Source of the DNA: Clostridium sp. D53t1_180928_C8
Lineage (GTDB): Bacteria > Bacillota > Clostridia > Clostridiales > Clostridiaceae
DNA length: 64,000 nt
Assembly (NCBI RefSeq): GCF_015667795.1
Contig: NZ_JADPEL010000016.1
Coordinates: 1-64,000, forward strand
Direction: 5' to 3'
A program made the translations under genes and the position numbers. Under the pieces are notes generated by a model. That model was not told the DNA's origin. It was given only the letters and a program-made list of their open reading frames with translations, and searched no databases. The stretch's first letter is position 1, and each line of letters begins with the position of its first letter. Positions 25,226-34,862 of this stretch are shown here, piece by piece.

Positions 25226-25266
25226 TTACTCTCCTTTAAATTATTTCTATCCCATATTTATAAACT

Positions 25267-25306
25267 ATTATATTAAACATAGATAATTATCTATGTTTAA
25301 TATAAT
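25267..25306. promoter_or_regulatory. perfect 40-bp palindrome, candidate operator of MATE-gshAB
   Basis: The centre is AGATAATTATCT and the symmetry extends without mismatch for 20 bases on each side. It overlaps the -10 box and start point of the predicted MATE promoter, 42 bases before the MATE start. An ArsR-family repressor gene lies next to it. The position fits a repressor site; a hairpin function in RNA is the alternative. Confidence 0.6.
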
Positions 25307-25327
25307 TTTTTATTTTTTACTTGTCAA
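25299..25327 (-). promoter_or_regulatory. predicted promoter of MATE-gshAB
   Basis: TTGACA (complement at 25322-25327), 17-base A-rich spacer, TATATT (complement at 25299-25304). The -10 box lies within the 40-bp palindrome. Confidence 0.65.
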
Positions 25328-25398
25328 TATTATATAGTACTTTTAAATTAATCCTTTAAATAATTAATGCTTTATTATTATTTTTTCCTAAAAACAAT

Positions 25399-25436
25399 AG
25401 GTTTATCATAATATTTTAATTTATCACAATAAACCT
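25399..25436 (-). terminator. intrinsic terminator of the plsC-arsR unit
   Basis: Arms AGGTTTAT and ATAAACCT around a 22-base loop, followed on the minus strand by ATTGTTTTT, just past the arsR stop codon. Confidence 0.6.
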
Positions 25437-25443
25437 TAATAAG

Positions 25444-25764
25444 TTAACAGTCACAATTATTACTTTCTTCTATTATTGATTTTTTATTATCTAACATCAA
25501 TTCATTTAGAAATACTAATAAAGCCTTTGCATTCTCTTCATTTAAGCTATAATAATTCCATGTTCCTTCTTTTCTTGAGTTAACTAATCCACACTCAATT
25601 AATACCTTCATATGATGAGATAACGTTGGTTGTGTAATTTTAAAATGATCTAATAATCTACAAGCACATCTCTCACCTGAAGATAATATATTAATTATTT
25701 GTAATCTATTAGAATCACTCAATGCTTTAAATATTCTTGCATTAATATCATACTTATTATCCAT
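25444..25764 (-). CDS. ArsR/SmtB-family transcriptional repressor
   Basis: 106 residues. Winged helix-turn-helix: FKALSDSNRLQIINILSSG, then LLDHFKITQPTLSHHMKVL with the recognition helix, then GTWNYYSLN wing. Cys33 and Cys35 (ERCACRLL) sit at the start of the DNA-recognition region, like the CVC site of arsenic-sensing ArsR, and the protein ends NNCDC, giving a second Cys pair. This suggests a thiophilic inducer such as As(III) or another soft metal or thiol stress. It starts 29 bases after plsC on the same strand. The nearby palindrome in front of MATE-gshAB is a likely target; this is inference. Confidence 0.9.
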   Translation of the reverse strand: MDNKYDINARIFKALSDSNRLQIINILSSGERCACRLLDHFKITQPTLSHHMKVLIECGLVNSRKEGTWNYYSLNEENAKALLVFLNELMLDNKKSIIEESNNCDC

Positions 25765-25793
25765 AACTCCTCCAATAAACCTACCTTTAAATA

Positions 25794-26513
25794 CTATTCT
25801 TCTCTAAATTCCTCTCTTAAATTATTAATTATTATTTTTCTGATATCTTCAGATAAATTCTTCTCTTCATCCCTTGTCAATTCTGCTGTTTCTATAGCCT
25901 TACAATATGTAACATTAATAGTAGATGGCTTAAACCTTCCAGTCTTTTCAAATGATGTAAATGCTGCATCTATTGTTACTGGAACTATTGGAACTTTTGC
26001 TTTAATTGCTAATTTTAAGCTTCCTTTTTTAAATGGAAGTGGTTTACCATCTAAACTTCTAGTTCCTTCTGGAAAAATCATCATTGAATATCCATCATTT
26101 AAGTTTTTTACACCTTCATTAATTACTCTTACTGCATCTCTAGGATTTTGTCTATCTAATGCAATACATTTTCCTTTTAATAACCAATAATTTAAAATTG
26201 GTACTTTTAATACTTCTTTTTTAGCAACAAATCCTACTTGTCTTCCTGCTGAATAAAATATAACAGGAACATCTAATATACTTGTATGGTTTCCTATAAA
26301 AACACAAGGTCCATTAGGTATATTCTCTTTACCATTAACAACTATTTTCATTCCTATAATATTTACAGTAAACTTCGCCCATGAATACATACATTTAGCT
26401 GCATACTCTGTTGCTTTATCTATACCTTCCATTTTCTTAATATACTCATATTTAAATCCTTTTAATCTAGTATAAAACATATAAAAAAGGTATCTTGTTC
26501 CTTTTATAATCAT
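25794..26513 (-). CDS. plsC: 1-acyl-sn-glycerol-3-phosphate acyltransferase
   Basis: 239 residues. Block I is GNHTSILDVPVIF (HX4D catalytic pair), block III is MIFPEGTRSLDGKPLPFKKG, and block IV is VPIVPVTIDA. An N-terminal hydrophobic stretch (YLFYMFYTRLKG, then WAKFTVNIIGMKIVV) would hold it at the membrane. It makes phosphatidic acid from lysophosphatidic acid in phospholipid synthesis. A GGGGGAAAT ribosome binding site supports ATG. It is the first gene of a two-gene unit with the ArsR repressor, which seems unrelated in function. Confidence 0.93.
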   Translation of the reverse strand: MIIKGTRYLFYMFYTRLKGFKYEYIKKMEGIDKATEYAAKCMYSWAKFTVNIIGMKIVVNGKENIPNGPCVFIGNHTSILDVPVIFYSAGRQVGFVAKKEVLKVPILNYWLLKGKCIALDRQNPRDAVRVINEGVKNLNDGYSMMIFPEGTRSLDGKPLPFKKGSLKLAIKAKVPIVPVTIDAAFTSFEKTGRFKPSTINVTYCKAIETAELTRDEEKNLSEDIRKIIINNLREEFREE

Positions 26514-26724
26514 ATATTTCCCCCTATATTTATAATTTCAATTTTACTCATTATAACATTACTTTACATAAGCTAACAAATATTTTAATTATAAAGGGGA
26601 AATTTAAATAAAAATTTTAATTTGACCATCTTAAATTTATATCTTAATTTATGACTTATAGTAGCTATATTATTCCAACCTATAAATATTAATCACTACT
26701 CCAGAATTTTATCTTGTTTTTAAT

Positions 26725-26765
26725 AAAAAAACATCTAATAATTTTTTTACTTATTAGATGTTTTT
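26725..26765 (-). terminator. intrinsic terminator of the isomerase gene
   Basis: A-run, ACATCTAATAA, 9-base loop, TTATTAGATGT, T-run, 19 bases past the stop at 26784. No gene lies between 26514 and 26724. Confidence 0.85.
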
Positions 26766-26783
26766 CTATCTTACATTTATTTT

Positions 26784-28271
26784 TTATTTAAATGGATTTT
26801 CAGTTTTATAAAGCATTCCCTTAGGTTGATTAAATCCAACTTCCTTAACTCCTAAGTAGTTAAATACATTTATTATAGCTTTTCCAAAATGTCCAAATGC
26901 AACTGCTCCATGGTGTGGATATCTTCCTTCTATTAATACGTGTCTATAAAATCTTCCCATTTCAGGAATTGCAAATATACCAATTGATCCAAATGATCTT
27001 GTTGCAACTGGTAATACTTCTCCTTCTGCAACATAAGCAGTTAATTCAGCATCTGCATTACTTTGTAATCTAAAGAATGTAATTTCTCCTGGAACAATAT
27101 CTCCTTCTAAAGTACCCCTAGTGATGTTTGGTTCTTGGTTTGGTTCTAAAGCTCTAGCCATAATCATTTGATTTTTCATATTTTTAAATGATAATTTGCA
27201 AGCAGGAGTATTTCCACAGTGGAATCCCATGAAAGTATCTTTTTGAGTATAGTTAAACTTATCTTTTATTTCGTCTTCATACATATCTCTTGGTACACTG
27301 TTATTAATATCTAATAACGTTACAGCATCTTTACTTACACAAGTTCCTATATATTCACTTAAGGCTCCATAAATATCAACTTCACATGATACTGGAATCC
27401 CTCTTGAAACTAATCTACTATTTACATAACATGGTACAAACCCAAATTGAGTTTGGAATGATGGCCAGCATTTATTAGCAAATACAACATATTCTCTAGA
27501 TCCTTTGTGCGCTTCCATCCAATCTAATAATGTTAATTCATATTGAGCTAATTTAGGTAAGATACCTGGCATTTTATTACCTTCTCCAAGCTCTTTTTCC
27601 ATATCAGCTATAACGTCTGGAATTCTTGGGTCATTTGCATGTTCATTAAATGCTGCAAATAAATCTAATTCTGAGTTTTCTTCTATTTCAACGCCTAAGT
27701 TGTATAATTGTTTAATTGGAGCATTACATGCTAAGAAATCTTGTGGTCTTGGTCCAAAAGATATAATCTTTAAGTTTTGTAAGCCCAAAAGAGTAGTAGC
27801 AATTGGTTCAAATTCATTAATCATTTCTGCAACTTCTTCATAAGTTCCTACTGGATATTCTGGAATATATGCTTTAATATTTCTTAATGCTAAATTGTAG
27901 CTAGCATTAAGCATTCCACAGTAAGCATCTCCTCTTCCTCCAACTAAGTTGTTTCCTGTTTCTTCAGCCGCAGCTACAAACATAACTGGTCCATCAAATT
28001 CTTTAGCAAGTAAAGTTTCTGCTGTTTCTGGTCCGAAGTTTCCAAGGTAAACAACTAAAGCATTTACTCTAGCTTCTTTAACTTCTGCTAAAGCTTGTCT
28101 CATATGAACTTCACTCTCAACAGTTGTTGGACATTCATATATATCTCCATAAGCTTCTTTATAAGCTCTTACTACAGCTTGTCTACGTCCTGTGGATAAT
28201 TCCATTGGGAAACAGTCTCTACTAACTGCAACAATTCCTAATTTTACGTCTGGTATATTTTTAAAATTCAT
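26784..28271 (-). CDS. xylI: L-fucose/L-arabinose isomerase-fold enzyme, probable D-xylose isomerase (XylI type)
   Basis: 495 residues. Features of the fucose isomerase fold are ALVVYLGNFGPETAETLLAK, KIISFGPRPQDFLACNAPIK, SCEVDIYGALSEYIG and the C-terminal GRYPHHGAVAFGHFGKAI. In clostridia such as C. acetobutylicum a protein of this type sits beside xylulokinase and a ROK regulator and was proposed, with experimental support as I recall, as a non-homologous D-xylose isomerase. Here it lies with xylB, xylR, transketolase and transaldolase, and no classical xylA is in the window. The ATG at 28269-28271 has AGGAGAA; the longer frame lacks a ribosome binding site. Confidence 0.75.
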   Translation of the reverse strand: MNFKNIPDVKLGIVAVSRDCFPMELSTGRRQAVVRAYKEAYGDIYECPTTVESEVHMRQALAEVKEARVNALVVYLGNFGPETAETLLAKEFDGPVMFVAAAEETGNNLVGGRGDAYCGMLNASYNLALRNIKAYIPEYPVGTYEEVAEMINEFEPIATTLLGLQNLKIISFGPRPQDFLACNAPIKQLYNLGVEIEENSELDLFAAFNEHANDPRIPDVIADMEKELGEGNKMPGILPKLAQYELTLLDWMEAHKGSREYVVFANKCWPSFQTQFGFVPCYVNSRLVSRGIPVSCEVDIYGALSEYIGTCVSKDAVTLLDINNSVPRDMYEDEIKDKFNYTQKDTFMGFHCGNTPACKLSFKNMKNQMIMARALEPNQEPNITRGTLEGDIVPGEITFFRLQSNADAELTAYVAEGEVLPVATRSFGSIGIFAIPEMGRFYRHVLIEGRYPHHGAVAFGHFGKAIINVFNYLGVKEVGFNQPKGMLYKTENPFK

Positions 28272-28319
28272 AATAATTCTCCTCAACTTTCCTTTTATTT
28301 TCTAATAATTTATTTTAAA

Positions 28320-28439
28320 TTTGATTCTTTAACTTTTTAACTATGCCAAAGGCATCATAATTTCTTAATTTTATTTTTCCTAAAGTCAGCCCCGCTGACT
28401 TTATTCCTTAACTCTTCACTATTCATTTTTACTTCTTCA
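28320..28439. repeat. intergenic stem-loops, probable dispersed repeat
   Basis: Between the DUF4867 and isomerase genes are two compact hairpins: ATGCC/GGCAT at 28344-28356 and AAAGTCAGC/GCTGACTTT at 28382-28402, the latter GC-rich against the background. Flanking text resembles the short repeats common between clostridial genes. It may affect the ratio of the two proteins or contain part of a XylR site (AACTTTTTAA at 28331). Confidence 0.45.
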
Positions 28440-29063
28440 TTATTTTATACAAATATTCTCTCCCTTAAGCCCAATAAAAGCGCCTTGTGGTCCAAGATTT
28501 GTTTCTGGATGTCCAATAAGCCATTTATTTTTTGCAAATAGAAGTGCATCTTCACCTTGTTTTTCTATATTTGCTTCCAATGCTGTATTAGTATTTTTAT
28601 GTAGTATTACTACACATTTAAATCCATTATCATTAGCATTACATGGTGCATAATGTAATGTAGTTCCATAAACTTCTATAACAGTTCCTGCTGGTACAAA
28701 AATAGCTTCAATTTTTGAAGTATCATAACTGTAATCTTCCTCAATATCTTGTTCTAAACCCAATAATAAAATTAAATCAGTAACAGCTATATTAATTTCA
28801 CTTGTTCTATGATATTCAACTGCATTTAACATGTAGTTCTTTCCATTACAATAACCTATTTGAATATCAAGACCACCAAACTCTCTATTTCTAAACTCTT
28901 TTGCTACTTCTAAATCCTCTAACTCCTCAATAGAAGGTTCATATATAACTTCATTTGGTAAAGGTGTTTCTTTCATTTTATTTAGTATCTCTTTAATATC
29001 ATAATTATTAAGTACTCTACCGTACTTCTTAAAATCTATATCATTGACATTTTTTATAATCAA
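28440..29063 (-). CDS. DUF4867 family protein of the xylose locus
   Basis: 207 residues, no signal peptide. Visible blocks are EFRNREFGGLDIQIGYCNGK, LNAVEYHRTSEINIAVTDLI, AIFVPAGTVIEVYGTTLHYA and NKWLIGHPETNLGPQGAFIG. The strand pattern with HR, VPAGTVIEVYG and LHY suggests a cupin-like beta-barrel with possible metal-binding Glu and His, which would suit a sugar isomerase or epimerase. I know no proven function. The start is TTG at 29061-29063 with GGAG about ten bases upstream. Genes of this family accompany the XylI-type isomerase in other clostridia. Confidence 0.75.
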   Translation of the reverse strand: MIIKNVNDIDFKKYGRVLNNYDIKEILNKMKETPLPNEVIYEPSIEELEDLEVAKEFRNREFGGLDIQIGYCNGKNYMLNAVEYHRTSEINIAVTDLILLLGLEQDIEEDYSYDTSKIEAIFVPAGTVIEVYGTTLHYAPCNANDNGFKCVVILHKNTNTALEANIEKQGEDALLFAKNKWLIGHPETNLGPQGAFIGLKGENICIK

Positions 29064-29212
29064 TTAATTCATCTCCTTATATAATTACAAGCTTCTTTCT
29101 ATATCCGGTAAATTCAATAATAAATTACTTTTAATACCTAAATCTAAATAGAATGAGTTGACAGGAAGTTTTTAAAGGAGCTTGTACATATTAAATTAAC
29201 AATTAATCTTAT

Positions 29213-31198
29213 TTATCTAAATAATTTCATTGTTTCATTAATAACATTTTCAACTGTAAATCCAAATTGCTTAAATAATTCTGTTGCATTTCCTGATGCA
29301 CCAAATGTATCTAGTGAAACTATTTTTCCATCTAAGCCTACATATTGATACCAACCAAATGAAGTTAATGCTTCAACTGCAACTCTCTTTCTAACACCAT
29401 TTGGAAGTACACTCTCTTTATATTCTTCATCTTGAGCATTAAATATTTCAAATGATGGAATACTTACTACTCTTGCATCTATTCCTTTAGTAAATAATTC
29501 ATCTGAGGCTTTAAATATAAGTTCAACTTCCGAACCAGAGGCCATTAAGATTACATCTGGAGTTTCCTTCTTAGAATCTTTAAGAATATATCCTCCCTTT
29601 AATGCTCTTTTTGCACATCCTTCATATAGCGGTAACTTTTGTCTAGTTAATACTAATGAAGTTGGAGTTTTACCATTAGTTACTGCATAATACCAAGCTG
29701 CTGCAGTTTCTTTTGAATCCGCTGGTCTAAATACAGTCATATTAGGCATACTTCTAAGAGCTGCTAATTGTTCTATTGGTTGATGAGTTGGACCATCTTC
29801 CCCTACTCCAATACTATCGTGAGTTAATACATATGATACTGGTAAATTCATTAATGATGATAATCTCATTGCCCCCTTCATGTAATCACTAAATACAAAG
29901 AAGGTTGAACAGAATACCTTTAATCCACCATGAGCATACATCCCATTTGCTATAGCTGCCATTGCATGTTCTCTAACTCCAAAGTGAAGATTTCTTCCAC
30001 TTCTATCTTCTGCTGAGAAATCACCTTTTCCAGCCATATAAGTTTTATTAGAAGGTGCTAAGTCAGCAGATCCTCCAATGAAGTTTGGAATTAATTCTGC
30101 TAATCTATTTATCATAATTCCTGAAGATTCTCTAGTTGCCATCTCTTTGTCAAAGTTCCATAAATCTTCATTATTTAATAATGCTTCACTATCAATTTCT
30201 CCATCCATCCACTTAGAATACTCTGATGCTAATTCTGGATATTCATTCTTATAAGCTTCAAATAAACTATTCCAAGAATTTTCTTTTTCTACTCCTACAT
30301 TAATATAGTTATCCATATTAGAATATACTTCTGCTGGAACATAGAAATCTTCTTGCTTCCATCCTAAGTTTTCCTTCATTGCTTTTACATTATCAACTCC
30401 TAAAGGTTCACCATGAGCTGATGCCTTACCTTGTTTTGCAGGGCATCCAAATCCAATTTTGTTTTTAACTATTATCATTGAAGGTTTAGTAGTTTCATTT
30501 TTAGCTTCTTCAATTGCTTTTTCAATTGCTTCAATATCATTTCCATCTTCAACTTTAATTACTTGCCAGTTGTATGCTTCATATCTCTTTGCTACATCTT
30601 CTCTAAATGCAATATCAGTATCACCTTCGATAGAAATATTATTGGAATCATATAAAACTACTAATTTTCCTAATCCTAAAGTTCCTGCTAATGAAGAAGC
30701 CTCTCCTGAAATTCCTTCCATTAAACATCCATCACCAACTATAGAATAAGTATAGTGATTAACTACTTTATATTCTGGCTTATTAAATTTTTCTGCTAAA
30801 TGACTTTCTGCAATTGCCATACCTACAGCATTACATATACCTTGTCCTAACGGTCCAGTTGTTATTTCAACACCTTTAGTATGCCCATACTCTGGATGTC
30901 CTGGCGTTAAACTACCCACTTGTCTAAAGCTCTTAATATCCTCAATAGTTATTCCATATCCAAATAAGTGTAATAATGCATATTCAAGCATTGATCCATG
31001 ACCTGCTGATAATACGAATCTATCTCTGTTATCCCAATTAGGATTCTTACCATTATGATTCATTTTGCTCCATAATGTATATGCCATAGTAGCGGCTCCA
31101 AGGGGTAACCCTGGATGACCTGATTTTGATTTTTCTATTGCATCTGCTGAAAGCACTCTTATTGCATCTATGCTTAATTTATCTAGTTCTTTACTCAT
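29213..31198 (-). CDS. tkt: transketolase
   Basis: 661 residues, full length. The thiamine diphosphate motif is [16 protein letters not shown] ... LYDSNNIS; His residues GHG and GHPEYGH line the active site, and [17 protein letters not shown] with [20 protein letters not shown] marks the pyrimidine domain. It interconverts xylulose-5-phosphate, ribose-5-phosphate, sedoheptulose-7-phosphate and glyceraldehyde-3-phosphate. It lies 101 bases after transaldolase. AAAGGGG ribosome binding site before ATG. A XylR-like motif is at 31271-31288, so it probably belongs to the xylose regulon. Confidence 0.97.
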   Translation of the reverse strand: MSKELDKLSIDAIRVLSADAIEKSKSGHPGLPLGAATMAYTLWSKMNHNGKNPNWDNRDRFVLSAGHGSMLEYALLHLFGYGITIEDIKSFRQVGSLTPGHPEYGHTKGVEITTGPLGQGICNAVGMAIAESHLAEKFNKPEYKVVNHYTYSIVGDGCLMEGISGEASSLAGTLGLGKLVVLYDSNNISIEGDTDIAFREDVAKRYEAYNWQVIKVEDGNDIEAIEKAIEEAKNETTKPSMIIVKNKIGFGCPAKQGKASAHGEPLGVDNVKAMKENLGWKQEDFYVPAEVYSNMDNYINVGVEKENSWNSLFEAYKNEYPELASEYSKWMDGEIDSEALLNNEDLWNFDKEMATRESSGIMINRLAELIPNFIGGSADLAPSNKTYMAGKGDFSAEDRSGRNLHFGVREHAMAAIANGMYAHGGLKVFCSTFFVFSDYMKGAMRLSSLMNLPVSYVLTHDSIGVGEDGPTHQPIEQLAALRSMPNMTVFRPADSKETAAAWYYAVTNGKTPTSLVLTRQKLPLYEGCAKRALKGGYILKDSKKETPDVILMASGSEVELIFKASDELFTKGIDARVVSIPSFEIFNAQDEEYKESVLPNGVRKRVAVEALTSFGWYQYVGLDGKIVSLDTFGASGNATELFKQFGFTVENVINETMKLFR

Positions 31199-31237
31199 AT
31201 TAAACCCCTTTTGATCTATTTAATTTTTCTAATTTAT

Positions 31238-31270
31238 CGTTCCCCGGATATAACTCCGTTACGGGAATCT
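31238..31270. other. GC-rich stem-loop between transaldolase and transketolase
   Basis: TTCCCCGG at 31240 pairs with CGGGAA at 31262-31267, and a nested CCGTTACGG is in the loop. It is strikingly GC-rich against the surroundings and has no T-run. It could moderate read-through or protect the transcript end. Confidence 0.4.
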
Positions 31271-31288
31271 AACTACTTAAAAAAGTTT
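31271..31288. promoter_or_regulatory. candidate XylR operator upstream of tkt
   Basis: AACTACTTAAAAAAGTTT differs by one gap and one base from AACTACTTTTAAAAAGTTT at 34890-34908 in front of xylB. Sharing of the motif between two genes of the same pathway suggests a common regulator. Confidence 0.5.
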
Positions 31289-31299
31289 TTAAACTTATC

Positions 31300-31947
31300 T
31301 TATTTACCAAAAGCTGAGGCCCAGTCTGCTTTAAACTTTTCTAGACCGGCATCTGTTAATGGATGCTTAACCATTTGCATTACTAATGCATGCGGTATAG
31401 TTGCAATATGAGCACCAGCTCTAGCAGCTTCTGTAACATGAATTGGATGTCTTACACTTGCAGCTATTATTTCTGTTGTTATTCCATGAACATCAAATAT
31501 TTCTGCAATTGTTCTAACAAGTTCCATACCATCCATTGATATATCATCAACTCTTCCTAAAAATGGACTAACATACGTAGCTCCTGCATTTGCAGCTAAT
31601 AATGCTTGATTAGCTGAGAAAATTAATGTTACATTAGTTTTAATTCCTTCACTATCTAATATTTTAACAGCCTTAAGCCCTTCCACCGTCATTGGAATTT
31701 TAACTATCATATTTGGATGAATAGCAGCAATTTCTCTACCTTCTTTAATCATTCCAGCTGCATTTTCACTTACAACCTCACCGCTAATAGGTCCATTTAC
31801 TATTTCTGTTATTTCTTTTATAACCTCATTAAAATCTCTGCCCTCTTTAGCAATTAATGATGGATTTGTAGTAACTCCACAAATAACTCCCATTTCATTT
31901 GCTTCTTTGATATGTTCTACGTTTGCTGTGTCTAAAAATAACTTCAT
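31300..31947 (-). CDS. tal: transaldolase (fructose-6-phosphate aldolase-like short form)
   Basis: 215 residues, the short single-domain form. Motifs are [33 protein letters not shown], the Schiff-base Lys in [22 protein letters not shown] and [20 protein letters not shown]. It transfers a dihydroxyacetone unit in the non-oxidative pentose pathway. This subfamily includes both true transaldolases and fructose-6-phosphate aldolases; next to transketolase, the former is more likely. AAAGGGGAG ribosome binding site. Confidence 0.94.
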   Translation of the reverse strand: MKLFLDTANVEHIKEANEMGVICGVTTNPSLIAKEGRDFNEVIKEITEIVNGPISGEVVSENAAGMIKEGREIAAIHPNMIVKIPMTVEGLKAVKILDSEGIKTNVTLIFSANQALLAANAGATYVSPFLGRVDDISMDGMELVRTIAEIFDVHGITTEIIAASVRHPIHVTEAARAGAHIATIPHALVMQMVKHPLTDAGLEKFKADWASAFGK

Positions 31948-32018
31948 TTAAAACTCCCCTTTATATTTTAATTATTTAATAACTTTTCAAAACTTATTTC
32001 AAAAGTCTTTTTATAAAA

Positions 32019-32037
32019 AGGCAGATATTTTCTGCCC
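32019..32037 (-). terminator. intrinsic terminator of xylB-xylR
   Basis: GGCAGA/TCTGCC stem with a short loop and a following T-run on the minus strand, 56 bases past the xylR stop. It separates xylB-xylR from tal-tkt, so the latter need their own promoter. Confidence 0.7.
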
Positions 32038-32092
32038 CTTTATTGTAAAACTTACACTTAATAAAGTATAAATTAATTTTTAAAAAGTATTT

Positions 32093-33235
32093 TTAATTTA
32101 AAAATCCTTCTAATGGAACCATAGCTGCTCCTAATAAATATGATTCTTTAAACTCTGTGACATCTATTTTACAATTCTCTTCATTAGTAAATAAATTGTC
32201 TTTATATACAACACTTCTTAAAAAGTCTATATTCTCTTTTAATAATATATTTATATCTCCACCTAAAACTACGCACCTTGGATCTAATAACATTGTTAAA
32301 TTAGCTATTCCTATAGCAAGCATCTTACAATAATTTTTTAAAACCTCTTTTGTAGTTTCATTTCCTTTTTCAAATAGTTCTATAAACTCTTCTATATCTT
32401 CTACTTGTTCACTACTTAAATTATTCATTTCTTCTAATAATGCATTAGTTGAAGTATATGATTCTAAACACCCCTTAGAACCACATTTACACTTCTTACC
32501 ATCAATAGCAATTTTAATGTGTCCCATTTCTCCTGCTGCATTGTTACTTCCTCTATAAATCTTACCATCTATTACAATCCCTAATCCTAATCCTTCAGTA
32601 ATTGAGACATATAAAAGATTACTTAATATATCTTTCTTATTTAAAAACTCATAATACGCAGAAAGATTAGCTTCATTATCTATATATATTGGAATATTAA
32701 GTTCTTCAAACCTTTCCTTTAAATTATAATTTTCAGCTCCTAACAAATAACAATTTTTTATTACACCTTCTTCTGAATCTACTGTACCTGGTATGGAAAT
32801 ACCAATTCCCAATAATTTATCAATTGAAATATTATTTCTATTTAATATTTCCTTAATATTACTTTTAGCAATAGCTACTATATTTTCAAACCCTTTATTA
32901 TAATGTCTAATTCTAATATCTTCTATAACTTCTTTTTTTAAATTTATTACAGATAATTTTACATGACGAGGAGTCAACGCTATTCCTAAAGCAAATCTAC
33001 AATTTTCATTTATTTTTAAAGCCATTGCTTTTCTTCCACCAGTAGATTCTAAAGATCTAACATCACTAACAATTCCCTCTTTTTTAAGCTCTGTTATATT
33101 AGTTGAAACAGTAGTAATACTTATATCTAAGGTTCTTGAAATATCTAATTTAGTTATTTCATTTTTTTCTAATAATAACTTAATTATTTTTTTTCTGTTT
33201 GTTTCTTTAATTTTACTATGATTTACTTCTATCAA
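32093..33235 (-). CDS. xylR: ROK-family transcriptional regulator, probable XylR
   Basis: About 380 residues. N-terminal helix-turn-helix: LLLEKNEITKLDISRTLDIS then ITTVSTNITELKKEGIV. The ROK sugar-binding/kinase-like domain follows with LGIGISIPGTVDSEEGV, EANLSAYYEF, GLGLGIVIDG and the zinc-binding CKCGSKGCLE. ROK repressors of this type bind xylose or related sugars. The gene lies just after xylB, so xylR autoregulates with it. The longest frame starts TTG at 33268, but a TTG at 33233-33235 with GAGGGG eight bases upstream looks more likely; both are non-ATG starts. Confidence 0.9.
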   Translation of the reverse strand: MIEVNHSKIKETNRKKIIKLLLEKNEITKLDISRTLDISITTVSTNITELKKEGIVSDVRSLESTGGRKAMALKINENCRFALGIALTPRHVKLSVINLKKEVIEDIRIRHYNKGFENIVAIAKSNIKEILNRNNISIDKLLGIGISIPGTVDSEEGVIKNCYLLGAENYNLKERFEELNIPIYIDNEANLSAYYEFLNKKDILSNLLYVSITEGLGLGIVIDGKIYRGSNNAAGEMGHIKIAIDGKKCKCGSKGCLESYTSTNALLEEMNNLSSEQVEDIEEFIELFEKGNETTKEVLKNYCKMLAIGIANLTMLLDPRCVVLGGDINILLKENIDFLRSVVYKDNLFTNEENCKIDVTEFKESYLLGAAMVPLEGFLN

Positions 33236-33272
33236 ATATGTCTTCCCCTCTCGAATTTCACCCTTCAAGCAT

Positions 33273-34775
33273 TTAAATATCTTTTAATCTTGGATAAAGT
33301 GAATTATATACATTATATATCTTATCATAAAGGGCAATATTATCACAATTTGGATTTATAATCTCTTGACCTTTTATAATTTTTTCACATGCCTCTTCAA
33401 CTGACTCATATATTCCAACACCTACACCAGCTAATATAGCAACGCCTAACGCTGGTCCTTCTGATGCTTTTATTGTGCTTAATTTATAATTAAATATGTC
33501 AGCTAAAATTTGTCTCCAAATTTCACTTTCTGCCCCTCCACCACTAACTCTTACATCAGTAATTTCTACTTTCATATCCTTTATAATATCTAAGCAATTT
33601 TTTAAACTGAAACTAACACCTTCTAATATACTTCTAACAAAATCACTATGATTATTTATTAATGATACGCCTACAAATCCACCCTTTACATTTGGGTCTA
33701 TATGAGGAGTTCTTTCTCCCATAAGATATGGCATATAAATTACTCCATTTGCTCCAGGTTTTGAACCTTCAGCTTCTCGTGATAAATAATCATATATATT
33801 CATACTTTCTTCTTTAGCTTCATCAATTTCTTTTCTGCAGAAATTTTCTTTAAACCATTTTAAAGAAAGACCTGCCCCCTGAGTTACCCCCATAACATGC
33901 CACTTATTAGGAACTGCATGACATAAAGTATGAACTCTTCCTTCTTTATCAAATCTAGGTGTATCTGTTGAGGCAAATACAACCCCTGAAGACCCTATAA
34001 CAGTTGAAATTATACCTTCCTTAACTATTCCACTTCCTACCGCACCAGCAGCCTGATCTCCAGCTCCACCAGCTACACCTGTTCCTACTTCTAATCCAGT
34101 AATCTGTGCAACTGTTTCTGTAACATATCCACTAATAAATACTGATTCATAAACATCTGCTAATATTTTTTTATCTATTTCTAATTTTTGAAGTAATTCA
34201 TCACTCCAGTTTCGTTTATTTATATCTAACATTTGCATTCCACTTGCATCTGAAACTTCTGTAGCAAATACACCTGTTAATTTAAATCTTATATAATCTT
34301 TTGGTAAAAGAACTTTATATATATTATTGTAATTTTCTGGTTCATTATCTCTTACCCATAATAACTTTGAAAGAGTAAACCCCGTTAATGCCGGATTACC
34401 TGTTATTTCAATTAACTTTTCTTTTCCTAAAACTTCAGTCATATATTCACATTGCTTTTCAGTTCTTTGATCACACCAAATAATTGAATCTCTTATAACA
34501 TTGTGATGCTTGTCTACTAATACAAGTCCATGCATTTGTCCACTTAATCCAATTCCTTTTATATCTACTCCATTAACTTTACTGTTCTTAATTACATCTT
34601 TAATTCCATTAATACAAGCTTCCCACCAATCTTCTGGATTTTGCTCTGCCCATCCTGCTTGTGGTTGAAATAAATCATATCCATAAGTTGCTGTTGCAAC
34701 TGTATTACCTAATTCATCAAACAAAGCTGTCTTTGTTCCAGATGTACCAATATCCAAACCTAATAAGTATCTCAT
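33273..34775 (-). CDS. xylB: xylulokinase
   Basis: 500 residues from the chosen start. FGGY carbohydrate kinase: phosphate-1 loop LLGLDIGTSGTKTALFDELG, substrate segment WAEQNPEDWW, DSIIWCDQRTEKQCEYM, the catalytic region GGAGDQAAGAVGSG, and RVSGGGAESEIWRQI. It phosphorylates D-xylulose to xylulose-5-phosphate. The ATG at 34773-34775 follows GGAGGG; the frame extends seven codons further without a ribosome binding site. It is the first gene of xylB-xylR. Promoter and a candidate XylR site are at 34863-34908. Confidence 0.96.
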   Translation of the reverse strand: MRYLLGLDIGTSGTKTALFDELGNTVATATYGYDLFQPQAGWAEQNPEDWWEACINGIKDVIKNSKVNGVDIKGIGLSGQMHGLVLVDKHHNVIRDSIIWCDQRTEKQCEYMTEVLGKEKLIEITGNPALTGFTLSKLLWVRDNEPENYNNIYKVLLPKDYIRFKLTGVFATEVSDASGMQMLDINKRNWSDELLQKLEIDKKILADVYESVFISGYVTETVAQITGLEVGTGVAGGAGDQAAGAVGSGIVKEGIISTVIGSSGVVFASTDTPRFDKEGRVHTLCHAVPNKWHVMGVTQGAGLSLKWFKENFCRKEIDEAKEESMNIYDYLSREAEGSKPGANGVIYMPYLMGERTPHIDPNVKGGFVGVSLINNHSDFVRSILEGVSFSLKNCLDIIKDMKVEITDVRVSGGGAESEIWRQILADIFNYKLSTIKASEGPALGVAILAGVGVGIYESVEEACEKIIKGQEIINPNCDNIALYDKIYNVYNSLYPRLKDI

Positions 34776-34862
34776 AATACCCTCCGAATTATCCATAAAC
34801 TTTTTAACTGTATATTTTAAAAATTATTATTAAATTACTTTTTAAATGTCATTTCATAAGTT

